DNA from: CAIWHR01 sp963830485 | GTDB taxonomy: Bacteria; Pseudomonadota; Gammaproteobacteria; Burkholderiales; Casimicrobiaceae | Assembly: GCA_963830485.1 (NCBI GenBank) | Contig: CAWHNE010000016.1 | Location: 156,086-220,085, forward strand | Reading direction: 5' to 3' | Length of the DNA: 64,000 bases | Part shown: piece by piece, positions 17,129 through 24,679 of the stretch | Position numbering within the stretch: the stretch's first letter is position 1 | Layout of the letters: each line of letters starts with the position of its first letter | Made by a program: the position numbers and the translations under genes | The notes under the pieces: generated by a model | The model's database searches: none | The model's input: only the letters and a program-made list of their open reading frames with translations | Told to the model about the DNA's origin: nothing

Positions 17129-18150
17129 TTCAACCAGTCACGAGCAATGAGGAAGTCGGTGTAAAGGCGCGCCTCAGGGGTGCCGGGCGCGGGCTTCCAG
17201 TCGTAGCGCCACTTGACCACCGGCGGCAGCGACATGAGGATCGCCTCGGTACGCCCGTTCGACTGGAGGCCGAACAGCGTGCCGCGGTCCCACACCAGGT
17301 TGAACTCCACGTAGCGGCCCCGCCGGTACGCCTGGAAGTCGCGCTCGCGCTCGCCGTAGGGCGTGTCCTTGCGCCGCTCGAGGAGTGGCGCGTACGCGGC
17401 GAGAAAATGGTCGCCGACGCTCCGCGTCAGCGCGAAACAGCGCTCGAACCCGCCCTCGTTCAGATCGTCATAGAAGATGCCGCCCACGCCGCGCGGCTCG
17501 CCGCGGTGCTTGAGGAAGAAATACTCGTCGCACCAGCGCTTGTACTTGGCGTGGACGTCCTCGCCGAACGGCGCGAGCGCGTCGCGGCACGCGCGGTGGA
17601 AATGCACGGCGTCCTCCTCGAAACCGTAGTAGGGCGTGAGATCCATGCCTCCCCCGAACCACCAGACATCTGCGGCCGATTCCGGGGCCATGGCTTTGTC
17701 AGCACCTTCGCCGACTCCTCGCCGTACCTGCTTGTACTGTCTCGTCGCCGCCTCGGTGCGTTCGCGCTCTGGCCCCGAACTCGGCCGCGTCTGATCGTCT
17801 GCCGCCGGTGCGTGCGCGACGAACATCCGCACGTTGAGGTGCGCGGTCGGCGCGTACGGATTGCGCGGATGGAGCACGAGCGAAACGCCCATCGCCTCCC
17901 ACGCGCGTCCCGCCAGGGCCGGCCGCGCGGCGGTGGCCGACGGCGGAAGTTTGTCGCCCTTGACGTGCGAGAAATTGACGCCGCCGCGCTCGAGCACGCT
18001 GCCGTCCTCGATCACGCGCGCGATGCCGCCGCCACCTTCGGGCCGCGTCCACTCGTCGCGCCTGAACGGGTTGCCGTCGACCGCCTCGAGCCGCTCGACG
18101 ATGCATGCCTGCAGGCCGACGAAGAAGTCCCGCGGCGCCGATACGTTCAT
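17125..18150 (-). CDS. hemF: Aerobic coproporphyrinogen III oxidase with an in-frame insertion
   Basis: HemF decarboxylates coproporphyrinogen III to protoporphyrinogen IX with oxygen, a cytosolic step of heme synthesis. Conserved blocks are present: GGVNFSHVKGD (about 56-66), HPRNPYAPTAHLNVRMF (94-110), WWFGGGMDLTPYY (163-175), and the catalytic-core run with CDEYFFLKHRGEPRG, GERERDFQAYRRGRYVEFN and WDRGTLFGLQSNGRTEAIL. At 341 aa it exceeds the usual 300. About 42 extra residues (roughly 117-158, rich in R, E and G) interrupt the normally continuous FVA...WWFGGG stretch. That insert is encoded by a palindromic DNA element (17680-17779). Everything around it is intact, so the enzyme may still work with a surface loop added. 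Confidence 0.93.
   Translation of the reverse strand: MNVSAPRDFFVGLQACIVERLEAVDGNPFRRDEWTRPEGGGGIARVIEDGSVLERGGVNFSHVKGDKLPPSATAARPALAGRAWEAMGVSLVLHPRNPYAPTAHLNVRMFVAHAPAADDQTRPSSGPERERTEAATRQYKQVRRGVGEGADKAMAPESAADVWWFGGGMDLTPYYGFEEDAVHFHRACRDALAPFGEDVHAKYKRWCDEYFFLKHRGEPRGVGGIFYDDLNEGGFERCFALTRSVGDHFLAAYAPLLERRKDTPYGERERDFQAYRRGRYVEFNLVWDRGTLFGLQSNGRTEAILMSLPPVVKWRYDWKPAPGTPEARLYTDFLIARDWLK
17680..17779 (-). repeat. Palindromic element inserted in frame within hemF
   Basis: In the gene's sense the element opens TTCGGGGCCA and closes TGGCCCCGGAA, imperfect inverted ends of about 10 bp. Its centre holds GTAC-N6-GTAC (17724-17737), followed by a GAGGA block. The length of 100 bp, with slightly wider boundaries, keeps the hemF frame. 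A related arrangement (outer arms, central GTAC-N6-GTACG, then GAGGA) occurs at 51889-51980 upstream of rng. Confidence 0.6.
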
Positions 18151-18157
18151 CCTGCCA

Positions 18158-19447
18158 TCACGCCTTGCGAGCGGCGAGCGCGCGATGTCCGATGTCGGTG
18201 CGGTATTGCATGCCGTCGAAACGGAGCTCGGCGATCGCCGCGTACGCGCTGCGCTGCGCCTGTCGCACCGAATCGCCGAGCGCGGTCACGCACAGCACTC
18301 GGCCGCCCGTGACGACGATCCGGCCGTCCTCGCCGCCGGTTCCGGCATGGAAGACCTTGCAATCGGGATGCGCGTCGGTCGTCACGCGGTCGAGCCCGAT
18401 GATGACGTCGCCCTTGCGCGGGGCGTCGGGATAGCCGTGCGCGGCGAGCACGACGCCGAGCGCCGCGCGGCGGTCCCACTCGGCTTCCGCGCGATCGAGC
18501 GTGCCGTCGAGCGCGTGAAGGACGAGGTCGACCAGGTCCGACTTGAGCCGCACCATGATCGGCTGCGTCTCGGGGTCGCCCAGCCGGCAGTTGAACTCGA
18601 GCACCTTCGGATTGCCGGCGTCGTCGACCATCACGCCGGCGTACAGGAAGCCCGCGTACGGAATGCCGTCGGAGGCCATCCCGGCGACGGCCGGCAATAT
18701 CACATCGCGCATGATGCGCGCGTGGAGCGCAGGCGTCACGATGGGCGCGGGTGAGTACGCGCCCATCCCTCCTGTGTTCGGTCCGGCGTCGCCGTTGCGG
18801 AGCCGCTTGTGGTCCTGGCTCGACGCGAGCGGCAGCACGTTACGGCCATCGACCATGACGATGAAGCTCGCTTCCTCGCCGGCGAGGCAATCCTCGATGA
18901 CGACGCGGGCGCCCGCGGTGCCCAGGAGGCTGCCCGAGAGCATCGCGTCGATCGCCGCGTGCGCTTCGGCCACCGTCGGCGCGACGACCACGCCCTTCCC
19001 CGCGGCGAGGCCGTCGGCCTTGACGACGATCGGCGCCCCGCGCTCGGTGACGTACGCGCGCGCGAGGCCGGCGTCGGTGAACGTCCGGTACTGCGCGGTC
19101 GGAATGCCATGCCGCGCCATGAAGGCCTTCGCGAAGTCCTTCGAGCTCTCGAGCTGCGCCGCGGCCTGGACCGGACCGAAGATCGGGAGCCCCGCAGCGC
19201 GGAACGCGTCGACCACGCCCGCCGCGAGCGGTCCCTCCGGACCGACGATGGTGAGCGTGACTTTCTGCTCGCGCGCGAATGCCACCAGGTCCGGGAAGGC
19301 GGTGAGCGCGACATTCGCGAGCGCCGGCTCGAGCGCCGTGCCGGCGTTGCCAGGGGCGACGAAGACCTTGGCCACCCGCGGCGATTGCGCGAGCTTCCAA
19401 GCGAGCGCGTGCTCGCGGCCGCCGCCGCCGATCACAAGGACGTTCAC
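18158..19447 (-). CDS. purD: Phosphoribosylamine-glycine ligase (GAR synthetase)
   Basis: PurD catalyses the second step of purine synthesis, ATP-dependent joining of glycine to phosphoribosylamine, in the cytosol. The 429-residue length is normal. The N-terminus MNVLVIGGGGREHALAWKL is diagnostic, and the ATP-grasp region follows (IVVKADGLAAGKGVVVA, DCLAGEEASFIVM, and the metal site around LEFNCRLGDPETQ). It lies 7 bp upstream of hemF and 7 bp after pagP on the same strand, a compact run. purH is two genes upstream, so two purine genes share this cluster with a lipid A enzyme between them. Confidence 0.97.
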   Translation of the reverse strand: MNVLVIGGGGREHALAWKLAQSPRVAKVFVAPGNAGTALEPALANVALTAFPDLVAFAREQKVTLTIVGPEGPLAAGVVDAFRAAGLPIFGPVQAAAQLESSKDFAKAFMARHGIPTAQYRTFTDAGLARAYVTERGAPIVVKADGLAAGKGVVVAPTVAEAHAAIDAMLSGSLLGTAGARVVIEDCLAGEEASFIVMVDGRNVLPLASSQDHKRLRNGDAGPNTGGMGAYSPAPIVTPALHARIMRDVILPAVAGMASDGIPYAGFLYAGVMVDDAGNPKVLEFNCRLGDPETQPIMVRLKSDLVDLVLHALDGTLDRAEAEWDRRAALGVVLAAHGYPDAPRKGDVIIGLDRVTTDAHPDCKVFHAGTGGEDGRIVVTGGRVLCVTALGDSVRQAQRSAYAAIAELRFDGMQYRTDIGHRALAARKA

Positions 19448-19454
19448 GGCGGCG

Positions 19455-20030
19455 CTAGTCGAGAGTGATCTTGCCGAAGACGTACAGGATGCTGCCGTGG
19501 TTGATCCCGCCGTTCAGCGTCGGGATGTACGTCGAGAGCACCGTGAATCGGTCGTAGCGCAGCGCGAACAGCGGCAGGATCGCCGGAAACGGCGCGCCGC
19601 CCCAGATATCCTGGCGCGAGATGAGCATCAGCGTGTAGCCGAGGCCCGGCTGCAGCGAATCGCGCGGGCGCCACCACGTGGTCCACCCGTAGCCCAGATT
19701 GAACTCGGGCTCGTAATGCGAATCGCTGAACACGAGGAAATACACGGTGTCGGTGTCGCCGTTCTCCCGCTCCGTGCTGCGCGCCCAGCCGCCGCCCCAC
19801 GCGTAGGCGTTCTCCTCGGCACGGCGCTCGGCCGTCCATGTCCAAGGCGTGTGCCACGAATAGCCGGACACGAGGATCTCGTTCTGGCCCTTGTCGTAGG
19901 TATCGACGACGCGGCGGCAGCCCTTGTTGAGCCATTCCCAGAGGTCCGCGCATTCGGGCGCGGCGCGTGCGGGCATGGGGAACGCGGCGGCGAGAGCCGC
20001 GAGCACGACGAGGATTCGCAGACGCTGCAT
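19455..20030 (-). CDS. pagP: Lipid A palmitoyltransferase PagP
   Basis: PagP is an outer-membrane beta-barrel that moves palmitate from phospholipids onto lipid A, raising resistance to cationic peptides. The 191-residue protein has a signal peptide (RILVVLAALAAAFPMPARAA). A periplasmic amphipathic helix and barrel strands follow. The active-site histidine is probably in SGYSWHTPW (about residue 60), and the D-S pair is in LVFSDSHYEPEFN. GYGWTTWWRP, SRQDIWGGAPFPAILPLF and STYIPTLNGGINHG match conserved barrel segments. Its position between purH and purD is unexpected for an LPS gene. It has its own weak gap upstream (30 bp after purH), so it is probably co-transcribed. Confidence 0.87.
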   Translation of the reverse strand: MQRLRILVVLAALAAAFPMPARAAPECADLWEWLNKGCRRVVDTYDKGQNEILVSGYSWHTPWTWTAERRAEENAYAWGGGWARSTERENGDTDTVYFLVFSDSHYEPEFNLGYGWTTWWRPRDSLQPGLGYTLMLISRQDIWGGAPFPAILPLFALRYDRFTVLSTYIPTLNGGINHGSILYVFGKITLD

Positions 20031-20060
20031 GACGCCGGTCCTCCGGATTAGGGTCTGTTC

Positions 20061-21632
20061 CTAGTGGCGAAAATGACGGATGCCCGTGAACACCATCGCG
20101 ATCCCGCGCTCGTCGGCGGCCGCGATCACTTCATCGTCGCGCACACTGCCGCCCGGCTGAATCACCGCGGCGGCGCCGTTGTCGGCCACGACATCGAGCC
20201 CGTCGCGGAAAGGGAAGAACGCGTCGGACGCCGCGACCGAGCCCGCGAGCGACAGGCCGGCGTGCTTCGCCTTCATCGCCGCGATCCGCGCCGAGTCGAC
20301 GCGGCTCATCTGGCCGGCGCCGATGCCGAGCGTGCGCCCGCCCGCGCAGTAGACGATGGCGTTGGACTTGACGAACTTGGCGACGCGCCACGCGAACATG
20401 AGGTCGTCCTGCTGCTCGGGCGTCGGCGCCTTCCGCGTGACAACCCGGAGCTCGGACGGTAACACGTTGCGCGCGTCCGCGGTCTGCACGAGCAAGCCCC
20501 CGCCGACCCGCTTCCAGTCGAGCTGCGTCGGGACGGGCGCAGCGGGCAGCGGAACCTCGAGTACGCGGACGTTCTTCTTCTGCGCGATCGCCGCGAGCGC
20601 ATCGGCCGTGTACGAAGGCGCGATCAGCACTTCGAGGAACTGCGCCGCGACGGCCTCGAGCGTCGCGCCGTCGACGGGCCGGTTGAACGCGATGATGCCG
20701 CCGAACGCAGACGCTGGATCCGTCGCGAAAGCGCTCCGGTACGCGTCCTGCGCCGTGGCGGCGGTGGCGACGCCGCACGGGTTCGCGTGCTTGACGATCA
20801 CGCAGGCCGGCGCCGCGAACGTCCTCACGCATTCCCACGCCGCGTCGCTATCGGCGATATTGTTGTACGAGAGCTCTTTGCCCTGCAGCTGCCGGTACGT
20901 CGCGATGGTGCCCGCGGCCGGCGGGTCCTCGCGGTAGAACGCCGCCTCCTGGTGCGGATTCTCGCCGTAGCGCAGGTCCTGCACCTTTGCCACCTGCACG
21001 TTGAACCGGTCGGGGAACGCGACCGCCGCCCCGTCGGCGCCGCGCAGGGTAAGCCAGTTCGAGATCGCGCCGTCGTACGCCGCGGTATGCGAGAAGGCCT
21101 TGCGCGCGAGCGCGAAGCGCGTCGCGGCAGAGAGCGCACCGCCTCCGGTCTCGAGCTCGGCCAAGAGCGGCGCGTAGTCGGTCGGGTCGACGACGACGCC
21201 GACGTCGCGCCAGTTTTTCGCCGCCGACCGCACCATCGCGGGTCCGCCGATGTCGATGTTCTCGATCGCGTCCTCGAGCGTGCAGCCCGGCTTCGCGACG
21301 GTCGCGCGGAACGGGTAGAGGTTGACGACGACAAGATCGATCGTCGGGATCGCGTGCTTCTCCAGCGCCGCCGTGTGCGCCGGCACGTCGCGCCGCGCAA
21401 GGATGCCCCCGTGCACCTTCGGATGCAGCGTCTTCACGCGCCCGTCCAGCATCTCCGGGAAGCCCGTGTACTCGCCGATCTCGACCACGGGCAGCCCCGC
21501 ATCCGCGATCGCCTTCGCCGTTCCACCGGTCGAGAGGAGCGTGACGCCGAGGCGCGCGAGCCCGCTCGCGAAGGCGGCGAGGCCGGTCTTGTCGGAGACG
21601 GAAAGCAGCGCGCGGGCGACTCGCTCGGGCAT
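20061..21632 (-). CDS. purH: Bifunctional AICAR formyltransferase / IMP cyclohydrolase
   Basis: PurH performs the last two steps of IMP synthesis. The 523-residue protein has the N-terminal cyclohydrolase domain (ALLSVSDKTGLAAFASGL; STGGTAKAIADAG; DGRVKTLHPKVHGGIL) and the C-terminal transformylase domain (YGENPHQEAAFY, and CVIVKHANPCGVA with the catalytic K-H). The C-terminus PGGSVRDDEVIAAADE is typical. In relatives purH directly follows fis, but here a 271-bp MITE-like element ends only 5 bp before the ATG. The native ribosome site may therefore be lost: only AGGG, 2 nt from the ATG and partly outside the element, is visible. Confidence 0.97.
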   Translation of the reverse strand: MPERVARALLSVSDKTGLAAFASGLARLGVTLLSTGGTAKAIADAGLPVVEIGEYTGFPEMLDGRVKTLHPKVHGGILARRDVPAHTAALEKHAIPTIDLVVVNLYPFRATVAKPGCTLEDAIENIDIGGPAMVRSAAKNWRDVGVVVDPTDYAPLLAELETGGGALSAATRFALARKAFSHTAAYDGAISNWLTLRGADGAAVAFPDRFNVQVAKVQDLRYGENPHQEAAFYREDPPAAGTIATYRQLQGKELSYNNIADSDAAWECVRTFAAPACVIVKHANPCGVATAATAQDAYRSAFATDPASAFGGIIAFNRPVDGATLEAVAAQFLEVLIAPSYTADALAAIAQKKNVRVLEVPLPAAPVPTQLDWKRVGGGLLVQTADARNVLPSELRVVTRKAPTPEQQDDLMFAWRVAKFVKSNAIVYCAGGRTLGIGAGQMSRVDSARIAAMKAKHAGLSLAGSVAASDAFFPFRDGLDVVADNGAAAVIQPGGSVRDDEVIAAADERGIAMVFTGIRHFRH

Positions 21633-21637
21633 GCCCT

Positions 21638-21908
21638 AGGAGCCTGTCGGACTTGCTTTCGCGCATGCGACGGAGCCGATCCGGGCGCAGTTCAAGGCAC
21701 GAGCCCGAAGTAATACCGGGCGTATGGCGAGGGCGAGTGACGCAGAACTGCGCCCGGATCGCACCGTTCCTTCGGGTTGCTGCCAAATAGCGCGTCTGCT
21801 TCGTTGCTCGGCTCGCCGATATTCCCGATATCGACTTCGCCTCGCGCCTCGCAGCGATCGCTTTTTGCCTCGGCAACGCATACGTGAAAGCAAGTCCGAC
21901 AGGCTCCT
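21638..21908. mobile_element. MITE-like palindromic element between fis and purH
   Basis: This 271-bp segment is bounded by 32-bp terminal inverted repeats that begin AGGAGCCTGTCGGACTTGCT and differ at only two positions (21638-21669 and 21877-21908). Inside lies a perfect 15-bp inverted repeat, GATCCGGGCGCAGTT (21678-21692) with its complement at 21746-21760. No open frame looks like a transposase, so it would be non-autonomous. I cannot see a clear target-site duplication. Confidence 0.75.
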
Positions 21909-21972
21909 GGGACGGCGGTCCCCGCGGCCGGGGCGAAAGGGCCCTGCGCTGCCGATACTCGCCGCGGGCGAG

Positions 21973-22227
21973 CTATCGTATTCCGTACTTCGAGAGCTTC
22001 GTGCGCAGCGTGTTGCGGTTCATGCCAAGCATGTCGGCGGCCTGCGTCTGGTTGCCGCCGGCGCGCTCCATGACCGACGAGATCAGCGCCCGCTCGACGT
22101 GCATGATCACCATGTCGTAGATACCGTGCGGGGGCTCGCCGTCGAGCCTGCGGAAATATTCGTCGAGCGACTTCTCGACCGAGCGGCCGAGCTCGTTGCC
22201 GCCGTTGATGCGCAGTGTCTTTCTCAC
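21973..22227 (-). CDS. fis: Fis family DNA-binding protein
   Basis: This short nucleoid-associated regulator bends DNA and activates rRNA and other growth-phase promoters. The 84-residue form is shorter at the N-terminus than E. coli Fis (98), as is usual in betaproteobacteria. SLDEYFRRLDG leads into the dimer helices (MVIMHVERALISSVMERAGG), and the C-terminal helix-turn-helix NQTQAADMLGMNRNTLRTKL is nearly canonical. The start is a GTG at 22227 overlapping the dusB stop as GTGA. The dusB-fis coupling is conserved from enterics to betaproteobacteria. Confidence 0.94.
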   Translation of the reverse strand: MRKTLRINGGNELGRSVEKSLDEYFRRLDGEPPHGIYDMVIMHVERALISSVMERAGGNQTQAADMLGMNRNTLRTKLSKYGIR

Positions 22228-23303
22228 GCGGCCAGGGCCTCCCCGCCCCGAAGCGACGTCTGTCCCACCCGTGCGAACGCGGCGCGCGCGTCGACCACGT
22301 CGGCGGACGCCGCGCGGTAGTCGAGGCGCTCGCCGATTCGGGCAAGTGTATCGAAAAAACGATCGACCGCGCAGAGCTGCTCCTGCGCCGTCTCCGCGGC
22401 GTTGATCTCGCGGCGAAATGCGTCGCCGCCGGCGAGGTCCCTCGTATACCAGCCGAGATGCTTGCGAGCGATGCGCACGCCGGCGGCCTCGCCGTAGAAC
22501 GCGTGGTGGTCGGCGAGATGCGCGACGATCGCGGCATGCGCCTCCGCCACTGTCGGCGGCGGCGGCACGGCGCCGCGCTCGAGATAGTGGAGGATCTCGC
22601 GGAAGATCCACGGTCGCCCCTGCGCCGCGCGGCCGATCATGATCGCATCGGCCCCGGTCGCGGCGAGCACCCGCCTGGCCCGCTCCGGCGAGTCGATGTC
22701 GCCGTTGGCGATGACCGGGATCGCGACAGCCTTCTTCACGGCGCGGATCGTCGCGTATTCGACCGGGCCCGTGAACGCGCAGGCGCGCGTGCGGCCGTGC
22801 ACGGCGAGTGCCTGGATCCCGGCGTCCTCGGCGATGCGCGCGATCGCGACCGCATTGCGGTGCCCGGGATCGCTGCCGGTTCGGATCTTGAGGGTCACGG
22901 GAACGTCGACGGCGCGCACGACGGACGCGAGAATCGCGGCGACGAGCGGCTCGTTCGCGAGCAGCGCCGAGCCGGCCGCGACGTTGCACACCTTCTTCGC
23001 CGGGCAGCCCATATTGACGTCGATGATCTGCGCGCCGCGCGCGACGTTATAGCGCGCAGCGTCGGCCATCCAAGTCGGATCGGCTCCGGCGATCTGCACG
23101 GCGACGGGCGCAGGCTCGCCTTCGTGGTCGGTGCGGCGCCGTGACTTCTCGGTTCCGCGCAGCCCGGGATTCGACGCGACCATCTCCGACACTGCGTAGC
23201 CCGCGCCAAAGCGCTTGCACAAGAGGCGAAACGGGCGATCGGTCACGCCCGCCATCGGCGCAACGGCGAGAATGTTCGAAAGTTCGTACGGTCCGATGCG
23301 CAC
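22224..23303 (-). CDS. dusB: tRNA-dihydrouridine synthase B
   Basis: This FMN enzyme reduces specific uridines in the tRNA D-loop using NADPH. The 359-residue protein shows the family markers: LAVAPMAGVTDRPFR near the start, VNMGCPAKKVC with the catalytic cysteine (about residue 101), VTLKIRTGSD, HGRTR, and the FMN phosphate site VIANGDI...IMIGRAAQGRPWIF. It begins the dusB-fis pair, and a TATAAT at 23359-23354 lies about 50 bp upstream. The length is slightly above the usual 320-350 because of a C-terminal extension ending VGQTSLRGGEALAA. Confidence 0.95.
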   Translation of the reverse strand: MRIGPYELSNILAVAPMAGVTDRPFRLLCKRFGAGYAVSEMVASNPGLRGTEKSRRRTDHEGEPAPVAVQIAGADPTWMADAARYNVARGAQIIDVNMGCPAKKVCNVAAGSALLANEPLVAAILASVVRAVDVPVTLKIRTGSDPGHRNAVAIARIAEDAGIQALAVHGRTRACAFTGPVEYATIRAVKKAVAIPVIANGDIDSPERARRVLAATGADAIMIGRAAQGRPWIFREILHYLERGAVPPPPTVAEAHAAIVAHLADHHAFYGEAAGVRIARKHLGWYTRDLAGGDAFRREINAAETAQEQLCAVDRFFDTLARIGERLDYRAASADVVDARAAFARVGQTSLRGGEALAA

Positions 23304-23353
23304 GGTCGGGAAAAATCGTGGTCGAGCGGGAAGCGTGCCGCGGAGGGAAGTGA

Positions 23354-23359
23354 ATTATA
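23354..23359 (-). promoter_or_regulatory. Candidate -10 element for dusB-fis
   Basis: A consensus TATAAT reads on the minus strand 50 bp upstream of the dusB ATG. The matching -35 region is poor (TTCGCA at 16 bp spacing). Confidence 0.45.
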
Positions 23360-23487
23360 ACCGTTCCCGCGCGCGTGCGAAGCACGATCGACGCGATCGA
23401 ACGATGCGCCGGCTGCGCCCTCTTGCGATGGCACGATTCGTGATACGCGCGGCGCGGACAGCGACGCACGGGCGTTCGCTCCCTATG

Positions 23488-23503
23488 GAACCTTTGAAGG
23501 TTC
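23488..23503 (-). terminator. Hairpin just after ubiH
   Basis: GAACCTT-CA-AAGGTTC, a 7-bp stem with a 2-nt loop, begins one base after the ubiH TAG stop. No U-tract follows, so it may stabilise the 3' end rather than terminate on its own. The remainder of the ubiH-dusB gap shows only the dusB promoter. Confidence 0.4.
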
Positions 23504-23504
23504 G

Positions 23505-24662
23505 CTAACGCAGTCCAAACAGCATCGCGCGCGTGAACGCGCGCTTCGCGGGCGGCAACGCATCGAGCAGAGTGAGCGCCAACCCGCGGGGCCAGCGCAA
23601 CAACACGTGGTCGTTGCCGAACAGGTTGACGAGGCCGTGCGTGAACGCGATCCCGGCCCAGCGGTCGGGCCACCGGCCGCGCGCATGGCGCTCCAGCATC
23701 CCCCGCTCGCCGATCACCTCGCGCGGCGCGTCCACGATCGCCTGGGCGAGCTCGAAGGCGTCGCGCAAGCCGACATTGAAACCCTGTCCCGCGACGGGAT
23801 GCAAGGTCTGCGCGGCATTCCCGAGAACGACGGTGCGTGCGCCGACGGTCGCGTGCGCGAATTCGAGCACGAGCGGAAACGCACGGCGGTCTTGGACATG
23901 GTCGAGCCGGACGGACCGCGGTGCAAGATATCCGCAGAGGCGTTCGAGAAACGTCGCGTCGGGCAGCGCCAGCAAGTCGCGAGCCCGCTCGGGCGTCGCC
24001 GTCCACACGAGCCCGTAGCGATCGCCTTCCGGCAAGAGCGCCACCGGGCCATCCGGCGTGAACCGCTCGAACGCAAGTCCGTTGTGCGGCGCGGCGCAGC
24101 CGACCTGCGCGACGACGGCGACCTGGCCGTAATCGTGCCGATACCGGGCAAGACCGGCGATCGTCGCGCCCGTGCCGTCCGCGACCGCGGCCAGGCGCGC
24201 GAGAACCGGCTGTCCGTCGCCGCCCTCGCATTCGACCGCCGCGTAGGCGGGCGTGCCGCCGACCGACTTGGCGGCGACGCCGTGGCGAATCGCGACGCCG
24301 GTGCGCGCAAGCGCGGCGTCGAGCGCAGCCTGCAACGCGCGATAGCGAACGACGTAGCCCAGCGCCGGCAGGCCGTTCTCGGCCGCGGTGAGCCGCGCGA
24401 GGCCGAAGCCGCCGGCTTGTGAGATGTCGATCGCGGAGATCGGCGTCGCGGCGTCCTGCATTCGCGCGAATTCGTCCCACACGCCCAGGCGCTCGAGGAT
24501 GAGCCGCGCGCCGTGCGACAGCGCGAGCGAGCGGTCTCCGCGCGGCGTTTCCCCTTTCGCGCGCGCATCGAGCACGACGACGTCGAGATCGGCGTCGGCG
24601 ACGGCAAGCGCGAGTGTCGCCCCGACGGGGCCCGCGCCGACGATTGCGAGATCGTGCAGCAT
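23505..24662 (-). CDS. ubiH: UbiH/UbiF/VisC/COQ6 family FAD monooxygenase
   Basis: This 385-residue flavoprotein hydroxylates the ring of ubiquinone precursors at the inner membrane. The N-terminal FAD-binding motif is LAIVGAGPVGATLALAV. The second FAD motif near the C-terminus reads VLGNAAQTLHPVAGQGFNVG followed by LRDAFEL; the usual histidine of the GNAAHT form is Q here. The motif normally written ADGA/S is VADGTGA. Neighbouring pepP is the usual partner of ubiH in proteobacteria. Which ring position it hydroxylates (UbiH, UbiF or UbiI type, or a broad-range enzyme) cannot be settled from this window. Confidence 0.9.
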   Translation of the reverse strand: MLHDLAIVGAGPVGATLALAVADADLDVVVLDARAKGETPRGDRSLALSHGARLILERLGVWDEFARMQDAATPISAIDISQAGGFGLARLTAAENGLPALGYVVRYRALQAALDAALARTGVAIRHGVAAKSVGGTPAYAAVECEGGDGQPVLARLAAVADGTGATIAGLARYRHDYGQVAVVAQVGCAAPHNGLAFERFTPDGPVALLPEGDRYGLVWTATPERARDLLALPDATFLERLCGYLAPRSVRLDHVQDRRAFPLVLEFAHATVGARTVVLGNAAQTLHPVAGQGFNVGLRDAFELAQAIVDAPREVIGERGMLERHARGRWPDRWAGIAFTHGLVNLFGNDHVLLRWPRGLALTLLDALPPAKRAFTRAMLFGLR

Positions 24663-24679
24663 CGTCGGCGGAGATATCG

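Noticed and set aside
21640..21893. Small protein-like frames inside the element between fis and purH
   Set aside because: No ribosome site, no family and the frames follow the palindromic structure; more likely a non-coding MITE.
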